Below, piece after piece: positions 1 through 5,796 of a stretch of DNA of 5,796 nt. The translations under genes and the position numbers were made by a program. Position 1 is the stretch's first letter. Each line of letters begins with the position of its first letter. Under the pieces are notes generated by a model, which worked only from the letters and a program-made list of their open reading frames with translations, did no database searches and had not been told where the DNA came from. Origin of the DNA: Rhodobacterales bacterium UBA3089 (GTDB lineage Bacteria; Pseudomonadota; Alphaproteobacteria; Rhodobacterales; Rhodobacteraceae); assembly GCA_002367255.1 (NCBI GenBank), contig DFBD01000018.1:13324-19119 (forward strand). The letters run 5' to 3'.

Positions 1-1971
1 GCGATGTTTGTTCTTATGGGCATCATGCTGGAACGCTCTAAAATCGCGGAAGATTTGTTGACAACTATGGGCCGTGTGTTCGGCCCGCTTCCAGGCGGCC
101 TGGCCGTGTCGGTTGTTGTGGTTGGTGCATTCCTTGCGGCTTCTACGGGTATTGTTGGCGCGACTGTGGTAACCATGGGGTTACTGACGTTGCCAACCAT
201 GCTGCGGAACAACTACTCGCCAGAACTGGCGACAGGGGTTATTGCTGCTTCGGGCACACTGGGGCAGATCATCCCACCTTCGATTGTTATCGTTCTACTT
301 GGCACGTTGGCGGGTGATATCTATTCCGCCGCACAAGAGGGCCGCGCGATCGAGGCTGGCTGTACCGATGCGTTGACCTATCTTGGGCAGGCCGCGGTTC
401 TGTCGGTTGGTACGCTGTTCAAGGCGGCGCTGTTGCCCGGCATTATGCTGGCGTTCCTTTATGCGGCCTATGCATTCGGATTCGCACTTCTGAACCCTAC
501 AAAAGCGCCCCCTATTCATGTGGAGGGTACAACCGGAGTACGCACAAGTCGCACCCATAAAGTTCTTTGGCTTCTGGGTGTTCCCACAGGCATCATTCTG
601 TTCGCCATCGCGGCCTCGTCTTTCAATATGGTCGGCAGCCAGAGCACATATGTTGCATCTGTGGCTGACGTTGGCGAGCAAGCCGGACTTCGCACAAATG
701 TGGGCGAGCAATGTCAGGCTTCGATGATCGAGCTACATGGTCAAGAGGCATGGGACAACGCAGTCGCCACTCAAGCTGAAATCGAGGCATCCGGTGGTGG
801 TCTGAGTTCAGAGGAACGTCGTCGCACACCTGAACAAATAGAAGAGTTTCGCGCTGAAGTTATCGCCAATGCGGCACCTATAGGTACAGGCTTGACCCAA
901 ATTCTGGTTATGTTTGCGCTGATGCTTGCAGTCGCATACGGTCTGGCGCCGAACGAGGAAAAACGCCCGCTTTATATCGGTGGGTTAGGTATCGGGCTAT
1001 CTCTGCTGGTGGATATTCTGTTGCTTGGACCAGAATCTTCGTCCGGTACGGTCTTTGCGATGCAGGCGATACCTTTTGCGGTGATATTCGTTGGTATTAA
1101 AGTCGCCGCGAAGCGCTTGGCCGCGAACGAAGTTTTGAGTGTTGTGTTCCCGCCGCTTGTTTTGATTATTGCCGTTCTGGGCTCTATCCTTGGTGGTATT
1201 ACCAACCCTACACCTGCGGCAGCCCTTGGTGCTGGCGGGGCGATCATGTTGGCGGCGTTCCGCAAACTGAAAGACGAAGGCGGCAGCGGAAAGATCATTC
1301 TGGTAACCGCATTTGCCATGGTTCTGTTGTTGCTGGTTGGCATTAACTTTGACCTTCGCTCCAACATTTCCCACGTCGGTTTCGAAAACTGGATTGCGAT
1401 TATTGCGTCGTTGGTATTCTACCACATCGCCATGGGCGGGCTGTTGTTCGCGTGCTGGACCTTGTGGAAAACGTCCGTGTTGACGCCGGTGGTACGGGAA
1501 ACCGCCAAGGTGACATCGATGGTGTTCGCGATTCTGATCGGGTCACAAATGCTGAACCTCGTGATCATTTCGTTCGGTGGAGAGCACTACATCCAATCGT
1601 TCTTGCGTAGCTTTGAACGTGAGTGGGTGGTCTTCCTGATCGTGATGGCGGTTCTGTTCTTCCTCGGTTTCGTACTCGATTTCCTCGAGATCATTTACAT
1701 CGTTGTCCCCATCGTTGGGCCTGTGATTTACGGCGGCACGTTGGATCCTAAATGGGTGACGATCATGATCGCGGTGAACCTGCAAACCAGCTTCTTAACC
1801 CCGCCGTTTGGATTCGCGTTGTTCTACTTGCGCGGCGTTGCACCGGCGAGCGTGACAACGGCACACATCTATCGTGGTGTGATCCCGTTCGTACTTATTC
1901 AGGCGCTCGGATTATTGCTGCTTTGGTTCTTCCCAAGCGTGGTGACGATTGTTCCGAACCTACTGAGCTGA
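1..1971 (+). CDS. TRAP transporter large permease (DctM-like, enlarged form), 5' end missing
   Basis: Inner-membrane large permease of a tripartite ATP-independent periplasmic (TRAP) transporter, which imports organic acids or similar solutes using an ion gradient and a periplasmic binding protein. The frame is open from base 1, and the ATG at 4 is probably an internal Met: the first residues (MGIMLERSKIAEDLL) match a segment normally about 80-100 residues into DctM, so the true start lies upstream. Numbering from that Met, family landmarks are LPGG near 29-32, GQIIPPSIVIVLLG near 87-100, GGITNPTPAAALGAGGA near 397-413, and LTPPFGFALFYLRG near 598-611. The visible 655 residues already exceed a usual DctM of about 430. 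The excess lies between about 105 and 380: a short loop with Cys120, a soluble charged stretch at about 212-290, and extra hydrophobic segments. This resembles the enlarged mannitol/chloroaromatic-type (COG4664-like) large subunits. The substrate cannot be read from the sequence. The binding protein and small permease genes are not in the window; they may lie upstream. Confidence 0.93.
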   Translation, partial: AMFVLMGIMLERSKIAEDLLTTMGRVFGPLPGGLAVSVVVVGAFLAASTGIVGATVVTMGLLTLPTMLRNNYSPELATGVIAASGTLGQIIPPSIVIVLLGTLAGDIYSAAQEGRAIEAGCTDALTYLGQAAVLSVGTLFKAALLPGIMLAFLYAAYAFGFALLNPTKAPPIHVEGTTGVRTSRTHKVLWLLGVPTGIILFAIAASSFNMVGSQSTYVASVADVGEQAGLRTNVGEQCQASMIELHGQEAWDNAVATQAEIEASGGGLSSEERRRTPEQIEEFRAEVIANAAPIGTGLTQILVMFALMLAVAYGLAPNEEKRPLYIGGLGIGLSLLVDILLLGPESSSGTVFAMQAIPFAVIFVGIKVAAKRLAANEVLSVVFPPLVLIIAVLGSILGGITNPTPAAALGAGGAIMLAAFRKLKDEGGSGKIILVTAFAMVLLLLVGINFDLRSNISHVGFENWIAIIASLVFYHIAMGGLLFACWTLWKTSVLTPVVRETAKVTSMVFAILIGSQMLNLVIISFGGEHYIQSFLRSFEREWVVFLIVMAVLFFLGFVLDFLEIIYIVVPIVGPVIYGGTLDPKWVTIMIAVNLQTSFLTPPFGFALFYLRGVAPASVTTAHIYRGVIPFVLIQALGLLLLWFFPSVVTIVPNLLS

Positions 1972-1990
1972 TTTCAGCTTAGATAAAACT

Positions 1991-2024
1991 AAAAACGCCT
2001 CGATCTTTATCGGGGCGTTTTTTT
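1991..2024. terminator. Strong intrinsic terminator, probably bidirectional
   Basis: The arm at 1991-2004 pairs with 2009-2022 around a 4-base loop (CTTT). The core is ACGCCTCGAT against ATCGGGGCGT with one T-G wobble on the plus strand, extended by A-T pairs. On the plus strand it runs into seven Ts (2018-2024), 20 bases after the TRAP permease stop. On the minus strand the A-run at 1991-1995 becomes a U tract, so it can also end transcription of bpt, whose stop codon is at 2038-2036. It sits between two convergent genes, as expected for a shared terminator. Confidence 0.93.
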
Positions 2025-2035
2025 ATATCTGGTTT

Positions 2036-2854
2036 TTAAGTCTGTGGGGGAAGATGGATCGCGGCGACTTGTTCGGCTACCGGGTCATTGCCTAACGGAT
2101 TTTCGCCAACGTTGCCGATCATCTCATCCGTTAATCCGGCCCAAATGCCGTCTTTGAAAACCTCCAGCGGGCGGTAATTTGCCTTGTAGTTCATCTTCTT
2201 GCTGCCCGGCACCCAGAACCCTAGATATACATAAGGTAGGCCAGCTTCGCGTGCCATACGGATGTGATCAAGGATGATATACGCGCCCATGGATCGTTTT
2301 TTTAGATCAGGGTCGAAGAAGGAGTACACCATCGACAACCCGTCGTGCAGAACATCCGTCAGGCAGGCTGCCTTTAGGTTTTTTTCGCCATTGTTGTCTG
2401 TTTCATAGTATTCAATTACCCGGCTTTGCACGGGCGTTTCCTCGATCATGGCGGCGAACTCGTACATGTCCATGTCTGCCATACCGCCATCCGGATGACG
2501 TTGATCGAGGTATTTTTCGAATAATTCGTAATGCTCCTCGGTCGCCCAAGGGGCTTTGACCTCGCGGCTTAGTTTTTGATTCCGTTTCAGAATGCGCCGC
2601 TGGCTGCGTGAGGGCTCAAACCCTGCGGCAACGACGCGCGCTGACATGCAGGCGGAACATCCGGAGCAGGTCGGGCGATACAATACGTTTTGGGATCGCC
2701 GGAAGCCTTGGCGTGAAAGGCTGTCGTTCAGGTCTTTTGCACCATCGCCAAACAATGCCGTAAACAACTTACGTTCCACCTTGTCGTCAAGGTAGGGACA
2801 GGGTTGCGGGGCCGTCACATAGAACTGGGGCGCGGTTGGAAGCGTGTGGCGCAT
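2036..2854 (-). CDS. bpt: Aspartate/glutamate leucyltransferase (Bpt, arginyltransferase family)
   Basis: Cytoplasmic aminoacyl-tRNA-protein transferase. The bacterial Bpt branch moves leucine from Leu-tRNA to N-terminal Asp or Glu of proteins, marking them for ClpS/ClpAP degradation. The 272-residue length fits the family. The N-terminal domain shows CPYL at 19-22 and the cysteine cluster CSGCSAC at 63-69. The C-terminal, acetyltransferase-like domain shows [17 protein letters not shown] at 177-193 and [20 protein letters not shown] at 210-229. The start is chosen because [22 protein letters not shown] matches the usual N-terminus. No good Shine-Dalgarno lies before it; the nearest purine stretch (AAAG, 12 bases upstream) is part of an inverted repeat. 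It is the last gene of the minus-strand series, 64 bases after the RDD gene, and ends at the shared terminator. Leucine rather than arginine specificity is inferred from the bacterial family, not proven by visible residues. Confidence 0.95.
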   Translation of the reverse strand: MRHTLPTAPQFYVTAPQPCPYLDDKVERKLFTALFGDGAKDLNDSLSRQGFRRSQNVLYRPTCSGCSACMSARVVAAGFEPSRSQRRILKRNQKLSREVKAPWATEEHYELFEKYLDQRHPDGGMADMDMYEFAAMIEETPVQSRVIEYYETDNNGEKNLKAACLTDVLHDGLSMVYSFFDPDLKKRSMGAYIILDHIRMAREAGLPYVYLGFWVPGSKKMNYKANYRPLEVFKDGIWAGLTDEMIGNVGENPLGNDPVAEQVAAIHLPPQT

Positions 2855-2866
2855 AATCGTGAATTA

Positions 2867-2897
2867 CTTTGCTAGGGTTTAGATAACCCTAACAAAG
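2867..2897 (-). promoter_or_regulatory. Long inverted repeat just upstream of bpt
   Basis: Two 13-base arms (CTTTGCTAGGGTT at 2867-2879 and AACCCTAACAAAG at 2885-2897) surround a 5-base centre. They match except at one position, which is a G-U wobble in the minus-strand RNA, so a transcript entering bpt could fold a full 13-bp hairpin ending 12 bases before the start codon. No U tract follows, so it does not look like a simple terminator. The only SD-like purines for bpt (AGCAAAG) lie inside the stem. It may be an operator for a dimeric regulator, an RNA element affecting bpt translation, or an mRNA-stabilising hairpin after the RDD gene. The structure is clear; the role is not known. Confidence 0.6.
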
Positions 2898-2918
2898 CAC
2901 AGGTAGCTTGGGCAATCG

Positions 2919-3374
2919 TTAATTTAGAGGGCGGTTAATTGCCGTGGTGCCAAGGATCATGTCCTGCACGCTTTGACCGTAGCGACTGCTTAGGATCAAC
3001 ACGATGCTTAGGATTTGTACAAAGAAGAACCCCGTACCGATTGTGAAGATCAAAGTATGTACCAACGCGAGGCTAGTACTTAGCTTTTGACCGTCTTTGT
3101 CGCGAAACTCGATCCCGACCATCCGCATACCCCATGTGGAGGATTTGGAGGCAATGGTGAAAGTCCGGTAAAGCAAACCGACGACCAACCATATGAACGG
3201 GAAAATGAAGAACCCTAACCCTATTGTGAGAACACTGATAAGAAAGGTCATTCCAAAGGTAATTATTCCATCGAAAACCCAAGCCACAAGACGGCGGGAG
3301 GGGACTTTGTCATAGAATTGGCTGTCCATCTCCGGATCTGGCAGGCCTGTGTAGGCGGCGTCATAATATGTCAT
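2919..3374 (-). CDS. RDD family membrane protein
   Basis: Small inner-membrane protein of 151 residues with the RDD domain, a family named for conserved Arg and Asp residues and mostly of unknown function; some members have been linked to ion transport. The N-terminus (LPDPEMDSQFYDKVPSRR, 11-28) leads into the first helix, with Arg27/Arg28 and Asp35 in the expected places. Hydrophobic segments lie at about 34-52, 53-69 and 104-128. Between them is the typical loop TWGMRMVGIEFRDKDGQ (80-96), and the C-terminus carries GQSVQDMILGTTAI (133-146) with the last conserved Asp. GGAG at 3383-3380, 5 bases before the ATG, is a good ribosome binding site. The gene lies 50 bases after DUF2852 and 64 before bpt, all on one strand, so co-transcription is likely. 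No specific substrate can be inferred. Confidence 0.9.
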   Translation of the reverse strand: MTYYDAAYTGLPDPEMDSQFYDKVPSRRLVAWVFDGIITFGMTFLISVLTIGLGFFIFPFIWLVVGLLYRTFTIASKSSTWGMRMVGIEFRDKDGQKLSTSLALVHTLIFTIGTGFFFVQILSIVLILSSRYGQSVQDMILGTTAINRPLN

Positions 3375-3398
3375 TTTTGCTCCACTGTATAAGGTAAG

Positions 3399-3416
3399 CC
3401 CCCGCTTGCGCGGGGG
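3399..3416 (-). other. GC-rich hairpin between the DUF2852 and RDD genes
   Basis: CCCCCGC at 3399-3405 pairs perfectly with GCGGGGG at 3410-3416 around a 4-base loop. In the minus-strand transcript it begins 9 bases after the DUF2852 stop codon (3425) and ends about 24 bases before the RDD start. Only a poor, interrupted U-containing stretch (CUUACCUUAU) follows, so it is at best a leaky terminator. It could instead protect the 3' end of the DUF2852 message and lower expression of RDD and bpt relative to DUF2852. Confidence 0.6.
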
Positions 3417-3424
3417 AGGGGCGT

Positions 3425-3859
3425 TTAGGCAGGTGCCTGTGTTGGATTGACCGAGTAGTCAGACGGCTTGTTTTCAGTCGTCGTTGGCTCTGGCGTTACA
3501 TCCTTGGCGTTCTGTTCACGAACGAACTGGTCAAACTCGGCGCGATCCTTAGAGGCGCGCAAGTTGCCGAGGAAGTTCTGAAAGGCACTTTGCTCGTCTT
3601 CCAGACGTTTGATTGTTTCATCACGGTATGCGTCAAACGCTGTGTTACCGGTAGAGAAACTGCGGCGACTGTGGCGCTGCCACTTACTGCGATTACAATT
3701 TTTGCCCATTCGATTGGTTCCGATCATATAAAAGAGGATGACGAGGCCGACTGGCCACAGAAAGATAAATCCGAGGATCATTGTCGCGATCCAGGCTTTC
3801 GTCCCGTGTTCGTCCAGCTTGTCCCGTGCTTGTTCGAGGAGGTGTGCCGGAGAGTTCAT
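3425..3859 (-). CDS. DUF2852 domain protein (single-pass membrane protein)
   Basis: A 144-residue protein recognised as DUF2852, an alphaproteobacterial family without a known function. From the start chosen here, an amphipathic N-terminus (HLLEQARDKLDEHGTKAW, 6-23) precedes one hydrophobic segment at about 22-46. A basic stretch follows (NRMGKNCNRSKWQRHSRR, 49-66), suggesting the C-terminal part is cytoplasmic. The conserved part is a charged, helical region: AFDAYRDETIKRLEDEQ (74-90) and FLGNLRASKDRAEFDQFVRE (96-115). The tail from about 120 is Pro/Thr-rich and probably disordered. The frame extends upstream to an ATG at 3892, but the ATG at 3859 has the strong SD and the upstream 11 codons would overlap the palindrome at 3875-3895. 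It is the first gene after the putative regulated promoter and is followed by RDD and bpt. Confidence 0.87.
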   Translation of the reverse strand: MNSPAHLLEQARDKLDEHGTKAWIATMILGFIFLWPVGLVILFYMIGTNRMGKNCNRSKWQRHSRRSFSTGNTAFDAYRDETIKRLEDEQSAFQNFLGNLRASKDRAEFDQFVREQNAKDVTPEPTTTENKPSDYSVNPTQAPA

Positions 3860-3867
3860 ATTAGTGT

Positions 3868-3874
3868 TCCTTCC
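3868..3874 (-). promoter_or_regulatory. Ribosome binding site that sets the DUF2852 start
   Basis: GGAAGGA in the minus-strand transcript lies 8 bases before the ATG at 3859-3857 and is the best Shine-Dalgarno match in the window. It supports that start over the upstream in-frame ATG at 3892, which has no comparable site. It directly abuts the palindrome at 3875-3895. Confidence 0.85.
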
Positions 3875-3895
3875 AATGTAAATGTTGTTCACATT
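3875..3895. promoter_or_regulatory. Palindromic operator-like site 1
   Basis: A 21-bp site with arms AATGTAAA (3875-3882) and TTCACATT (3888-3895) around a 5-base centre, with one mismatch between the arms. It differs from site 2 (3943-3963) at only 2 of 21 positions, including a shared non-palindromic TGTT at the centre, and both copies are followed by AA. It covers the expected transcription start of the predicted promoter and touches the SD of the DUF2852 gene, the usual place for a repressor operator. The size and symmetry suit a dimeric helix-turn-helix regulator; which one is not known. Confidence 0.68.
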
Positions 3896-3898
3896 AAC

Positions 3899-3927
3899 AT
3901 AATTGGGGGCTTACAATGAAATCACAA
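3899..3927 (-). promoter_or_regulatory. Candidate sigma-70-type promoter for DUF2852-RDD-bpt
   Basis: On the minus strand a -35-like TTGTGA (3927-3922) and a -10-like AATTAT (3904-3899) are separated by exactly 17 bases. Each matches the consensus at 4 of 6 positions. The expected start of transcription falls at about 3892, inside palindromic site 1, and site 2 begins 15 bases upstream of the -35 element. The match is modest, and the flanking palindromes are the main reason to believe it. Confidence 0.45.
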
Positions 3928-3942
3928 GGGGTAGGGGTGAAA

Positions 3943-3963
3943 AATGTAAATGTTTTTTACATT
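3943..3963. promoter_or_regulatory. Palindromic operator-like site 2
   Basis: A 21-bp site with perfect 8-base arms AATGTAAA (3943-3950) and TTTACATT (3956-3963) around a 5-base centre. It lies only 6 bases past the TetR stop codon and its centre is 68 bp from that of site 1. As RNA it could form an A-U-rich hairpin followed by a few Us and act as a weak terminator for tetR, but the near-copy at site 1 favours a protein-binding site. Confidence 0.68.
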
Positions 3964-3969
3964 AATTGC

Positions 3970-4596
3970 CTATTTTGGCAACAAACCCAAGCCACGCAGG
4001 TAAATTCCAACACCGGATTCCAGTAATTCTTCCGGGGAAAACGGTGCGCGCCTGCCTGGTTCGCCGCGTGCGAACAGTTCTACGACGCCGTGGGACATAG
4101 CCCAGATGTGATAGCTGACCATTGTCGCGGGTGGGCGCTGGTTGGCTGGCATATGCTCAAAAAGCTTTTCTGCGGCTTGCGTTTGCACAGCCATGGCGCG
4201 GTTGGCAACCATGTTTAGTTCATAGTTTCCGGCGATGGAAACGCCGGACTCAAACATGGCAATGTAATAGCCTGCGTGATCGCGGGCGAACGACAAGTAA
4301 GCGCGCCCCACGGCCTCGAATGCGGCCATCGGGTTTGGGTTGCCGCGATCAAAGGCGGCTTCCATCTGTTCGGCGAACAGGACATAGCCTTGGCGGGCTA
4401 CCTCGGCGATCAGGTCCTCGCGGCCTTTGAAGTGGCGGTAGGGGGCGGCCGCGCTGACTCCAGCGGAACGGGCCGCTTCGGCAAGGGTAAACCCCGTCGG
4501 CCCCTTTTCCTCGATCAGGGAAAGGGTGGCCTCGACAAGGGCCTGCTTCAGGTTACCATGATGATAGCCTTTGCGTTCTGGAGACTGTTTATTCAT
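3970..4596 (-). CDS. TetR family transcriptional regulator with WHG-type C-terminal domain
   Basis: DNA-binding regulator of 208 residues, the normal length for TetR proteins. The N-terminal domain begins with YHHGNLKQALVEATLSLIEE (11-30), the usual first helix, followed by the helix-turn-helix TLAEAARSAGVSAAAPYRHF (38-57) and the KGREDLIAEVA helix (58-68). The C-terminal ligand and dimerisation half carries WAMSHG (165-170), typical of the TetR_C_33 (WHG) domain. The ligand is unknown. The gene lies 40 bases after ppk2, so it is probably read from the metA-ppk2 transcript; that gap shows no convincing promoter or palindrome. The ribosome binding site is weak (AAGG, about 13 bases before the ATG), hinting at low expression. 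The two palindromes just after its stop codon could be its targets, which would make it a regulator of the DUF2852 group. That link is inference from position only. Confidence 0.93.
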   Translation of the reverse strand: MNKQSPERKGYHHGNLKQALVEATLSLIEEKGPTGFTLAEAARSAGVSAAAPYRHFKGREDLIAEVARQGYVLFAEQMEAAFDRGNPNPMAAFEAVGRAYLSFARDHAGYYIAMFESGVSIAGNYELNMVANRAMAVQTQAAEKLFEHMPANQRPPATMVSYHIWAMSHGVVELFARGEPGRRAPFSPEELLESGVGIYLRGLGLLPK

Positions 4597-4636
4597 TGAA
4601 TATACATAACCTTGAAGTGGTGATGGAACAAGGTGG

Positions 4637-5515
4637 TCAACGGTCCTCTAGGGCCATGATCGCCGGAGAACCGGAGATTTCCGGGTCTGGCGCAATGACA
4701 ATATCGTGGTTTTTCCCGTCGTAATCCATTTTTGAAAGCACCAGCCGCATAGCCGCAATTCGCGCACGGCGTTTGTCATCCGAGCGAATGACGTTCCACG
4801 GCGAGGTTTCGGTGTCAGTCTCTTTGAACATCCGCGCAATCTGGGTGGAGTATTCGTCCCATAGTTCCAGCCCTTTGACGTCAATCCCTGACAGTTTCCA
4901 CTGTTTGAGCGGGTCCGATTCACGGGCCAGAAGGCGGCGGAGTTGTTCGGCGCGGCCAACGGTTAACCAGATTTTAATCAGGGTGATACCATCTTCAACG
5001 AGCATGTCCTCAAAGCCGGGGGTTTGATTGTAGAAATGTTGGTTTTGTTCCGGGGTACAGAACCCGAAAACGGGTTCGATGACGGCGCGGTTGTACCAGG
5101 ATCGGTCAAAAAATACCAACTCGCCCTCGCTGGGAAGATGCTGGACGTATCGCTGGAAATACCACTGACTGCTTTCACGTGGCGTCGGTTTGGCAAGCGC
5201 AACAACACGGGCGCCACGGGGGTTCAGGTTCTCGCCGAAACGGTAGATAGTGCCGCCTTTGCCAGCACTATCGCGCCCCTCGAAAACAATCGCTATGCGT
5301 TGACCGGTTTCGTTTATCCAGGACTGCATTTTGACCATTTCGATCTGAAGGGCAGCGTAAAGGGTATCGTACTCTTTGCGTTTCATGCGTTTCTTGTAGG
5401 GGAAGCCGGGTGCAAGAATATCGCTCTTCTTGCCCTTTTTGATCGCTTCACGAATTTCGTTAGGCGCAGCTAGCTCGTAATACTTGGTAATTGCCCCCTC
5501 AAATGGCTTAGTCAT
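4637..5515 (-). CDS. ppk2: Polyphosphate kinase 2 (PPK2)
   Basis: Cytoplasmic P-loop kinase that transfers phosphate between polyphosphate and nucleotides, typically making ATP or GTP from the diphosphate with polyphosphate as donor. The 292-residue, single-domain form is typical of class I PPK2. Visible motifs are Walker [10 protein letters not shown] (80-88), Walker [11 protein letters not shown] (134-143) and the lid segment [20 protein letters not shown] (193-212). The lid reads LSGID where many homologues have LSPID, probably a harmless variation. AAGGGGA, 6 bases before the ATG, is a good Shine-Dalgarno site. The start overlaps the metA stop in an ATGA, so translation is probably coupled. 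Class I activity on diphosphates is inferred from family resemblance; nucleotide preference (ADP or GDP) cannot be read from the sequence. Confidence 0.96.
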   Translation of the reverse strand: MTKPFEGAITKYYELAAPNEIREAIKKGKKSDILAPGFPYKKRMKRKEYDTLYAALQIEMVKMQSWINETGQRIAIVFEGRDSAGKGGTIYRFGENLNPRGARVVALAKPTPRESSQWYFQRYVQHLPSEGELVFFDRSWYNRAVIEPVFGFCTPEQNQHFYNQTPGFEDMLVEDGITLIKIWLTVGRAEQLRRLLARESDPLKQWKLSGIDVKGLELWDEYSTQIARMFKETDTETSPWNVIRSDDKRRARIAAMRLVLSKMDYDGKNHDIVIAPDPEISGSPAIMALEDR

Positions 5516-5796
5516 TTGGAATCCCCTTCGAGGATTTTTTCAATGTTGATATTTGTTGTCTGATAAATTTCGTTGATCCAGTTTCCATAAAGCAGATGTG
5601 CGTGGCTGCGCCAGCGGTTCTCGGGTTCTTGGGTTGGATCATCGTTTGGGTAATAGTTCTTGGGAACATTTGTCGCCAAACCCTTGGCTACGTCGCGGTC
5701 GTATTCTTCTTTCAGGGTGCCACGATCATATTCAAGATGGTTGAAAATATAGAGGGCGCGGTTTTGTTTGTCTTCAATCAGGCACGGCCCGACCTC
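5512..5796 (-). CDS. metA: Homoserine O-acyltransferase MetA, C-terminal part (5' end beyond the window)
   Basis: The C-terminal 94 residues of MetA, which acylates homoserine as the first committed step of methionine biosynthesis in the cytoplasm. The frame is open to the right edge. It contains [22 protein letters not shown], in which His20 and Glu22 of the visible part correspond to the catalytic His235 and Glu237 of E. coli MetA. The 74 residues after that His equal the number in the 309-residue E. coli protein, so about 215 residues are missing. Further family segments are [20 protein letters not shown] and [20 protein letters not shown]. The TGA stop overlaps the ppk2 ATG (ATGA). The residue that separates acetyl-CoA from succinyl-CoA users lies outside the window, so the acyl donor is open; acetyl-CoA is common in related bacteria. 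Confidence 0.95.
   Translation of the reverse strand, partial: EVGPCLIEDKQNRALYIFNHLEYDRGTLKEEYDRDVAKGLATNVPKNYYPNDDPTQEPENRWRSHAHLLYGNWINEIYQTTNINIEKILEGDSK

Noticed and set aside
997..1425. Minus-strand open frames opposite the TRAP permease gene (also 295-711, 972-1367 and 1543-1785)
   Set aside because: They are antisense to a hydrophobic membrane protein gene, have low-complexity Arg/Asn/Gln-rich products and no family features.
3860..3892. Upstream in-frame ATG that would add 11 residues to the DUF2852 protein
   Set aside because: No Shine-Dalgarno precedes it, the added residues run through palindromic site 1, and the ATG at 3859 has an excellent SD 8 bases upstream.
3943..3966. Palindromic site 2 read as an intrinsic terminator of tetR
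   Set aside because: The stem is almost all A-U with few Us after it, and a near-identical copy with the same non-palindromic centre lies 68 bp away, so a binding site is the better explanation. A weak termination role is not excluded.
4229..4247. Short inverted repeat CCGGCG / CGCCGG inside tetR
   Set aside because: Only six base pairs, inside a well-conserved GC-rich coding stretch; likely chance.
5024..5473. 149-codon plus-strand open frame opposite ppk2
   Set aside because: Lies wholly antisense to a clearly recognised PPK2 with intact motifs, and its product resembles nothing I know; treated as a shadow.
1..5796. Mobile element, CRISPR array, tRNA/rRNA gene, defence or secondary-metabolite system
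   Set aside because: No transposase or integrase, repeated spacer pattern, cloverleaf or biosynthetic gene was seen; the genes are recognisable housekeeping, transport or common hypothetical families.

Overview
The window looks like chromosomal DNA of an alphaproteobacterium, most likely a marine Rhodobacteraceae (Roseobacter-type) species. This rests on recognising the proteins by eye: an enlarged TRAP-type large permease, a DUF2852 protein, an RDD protein with the N-terminal style seen in that group, Bpt and a class I-like PPK2. Base composition is moderate. No database search was run.

Layout. Positions 1-1971 (+) hold the 3' part of a TRAP transporter large permease gene whose start lies before the window. 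It ends in a strong intrinsic terminator at 1991-2024 that appears to work in both directions. Everything right of it is on the minus strand. In transcription order, from the right edge leftward, it reads metA (C-terminal part only, 5796-5512), ppk2 (5515-4637), a TetR-family regulator (4596-3970), a DUF2852 protein (3859-3425), an RDD membrane protein (3374-2919) and bpt (2854-2036).

The minus-strand genes appear to form two groups. metA and ppk2 overlap by 4 bases (ATGA), and tetR follows 40 bases later, so these three are probably co-transcribed. The gap between tetR and the DUF2852 gene holds two nearly identical 21-bp palindromes flanking a plausible sigma-70-like promoter. DUF2852, RDD and bpt follow with gaps of 50 and 64 bases, each containing a hairpin. 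The second group therefore probably has its own regulated promoter, and the TetR protein is one candidate regulator.

Functions. The genes cover solute uptake (TRAP), methionine biosynthesis (MetA), polyphosphate-dependent nucleotide phosphorylation (PPK2), transcriptional control (TetR), two small membrane proteins of unknown role, and N-degron tagging (Bpt). No mobile element, CRISPR array, RNA gene or defence system was seen. This is mostly an ordinary housekeeping region. The least explained signals are the paired palindromes before the DUF2852 gene and the long inverted repeat before bpt.
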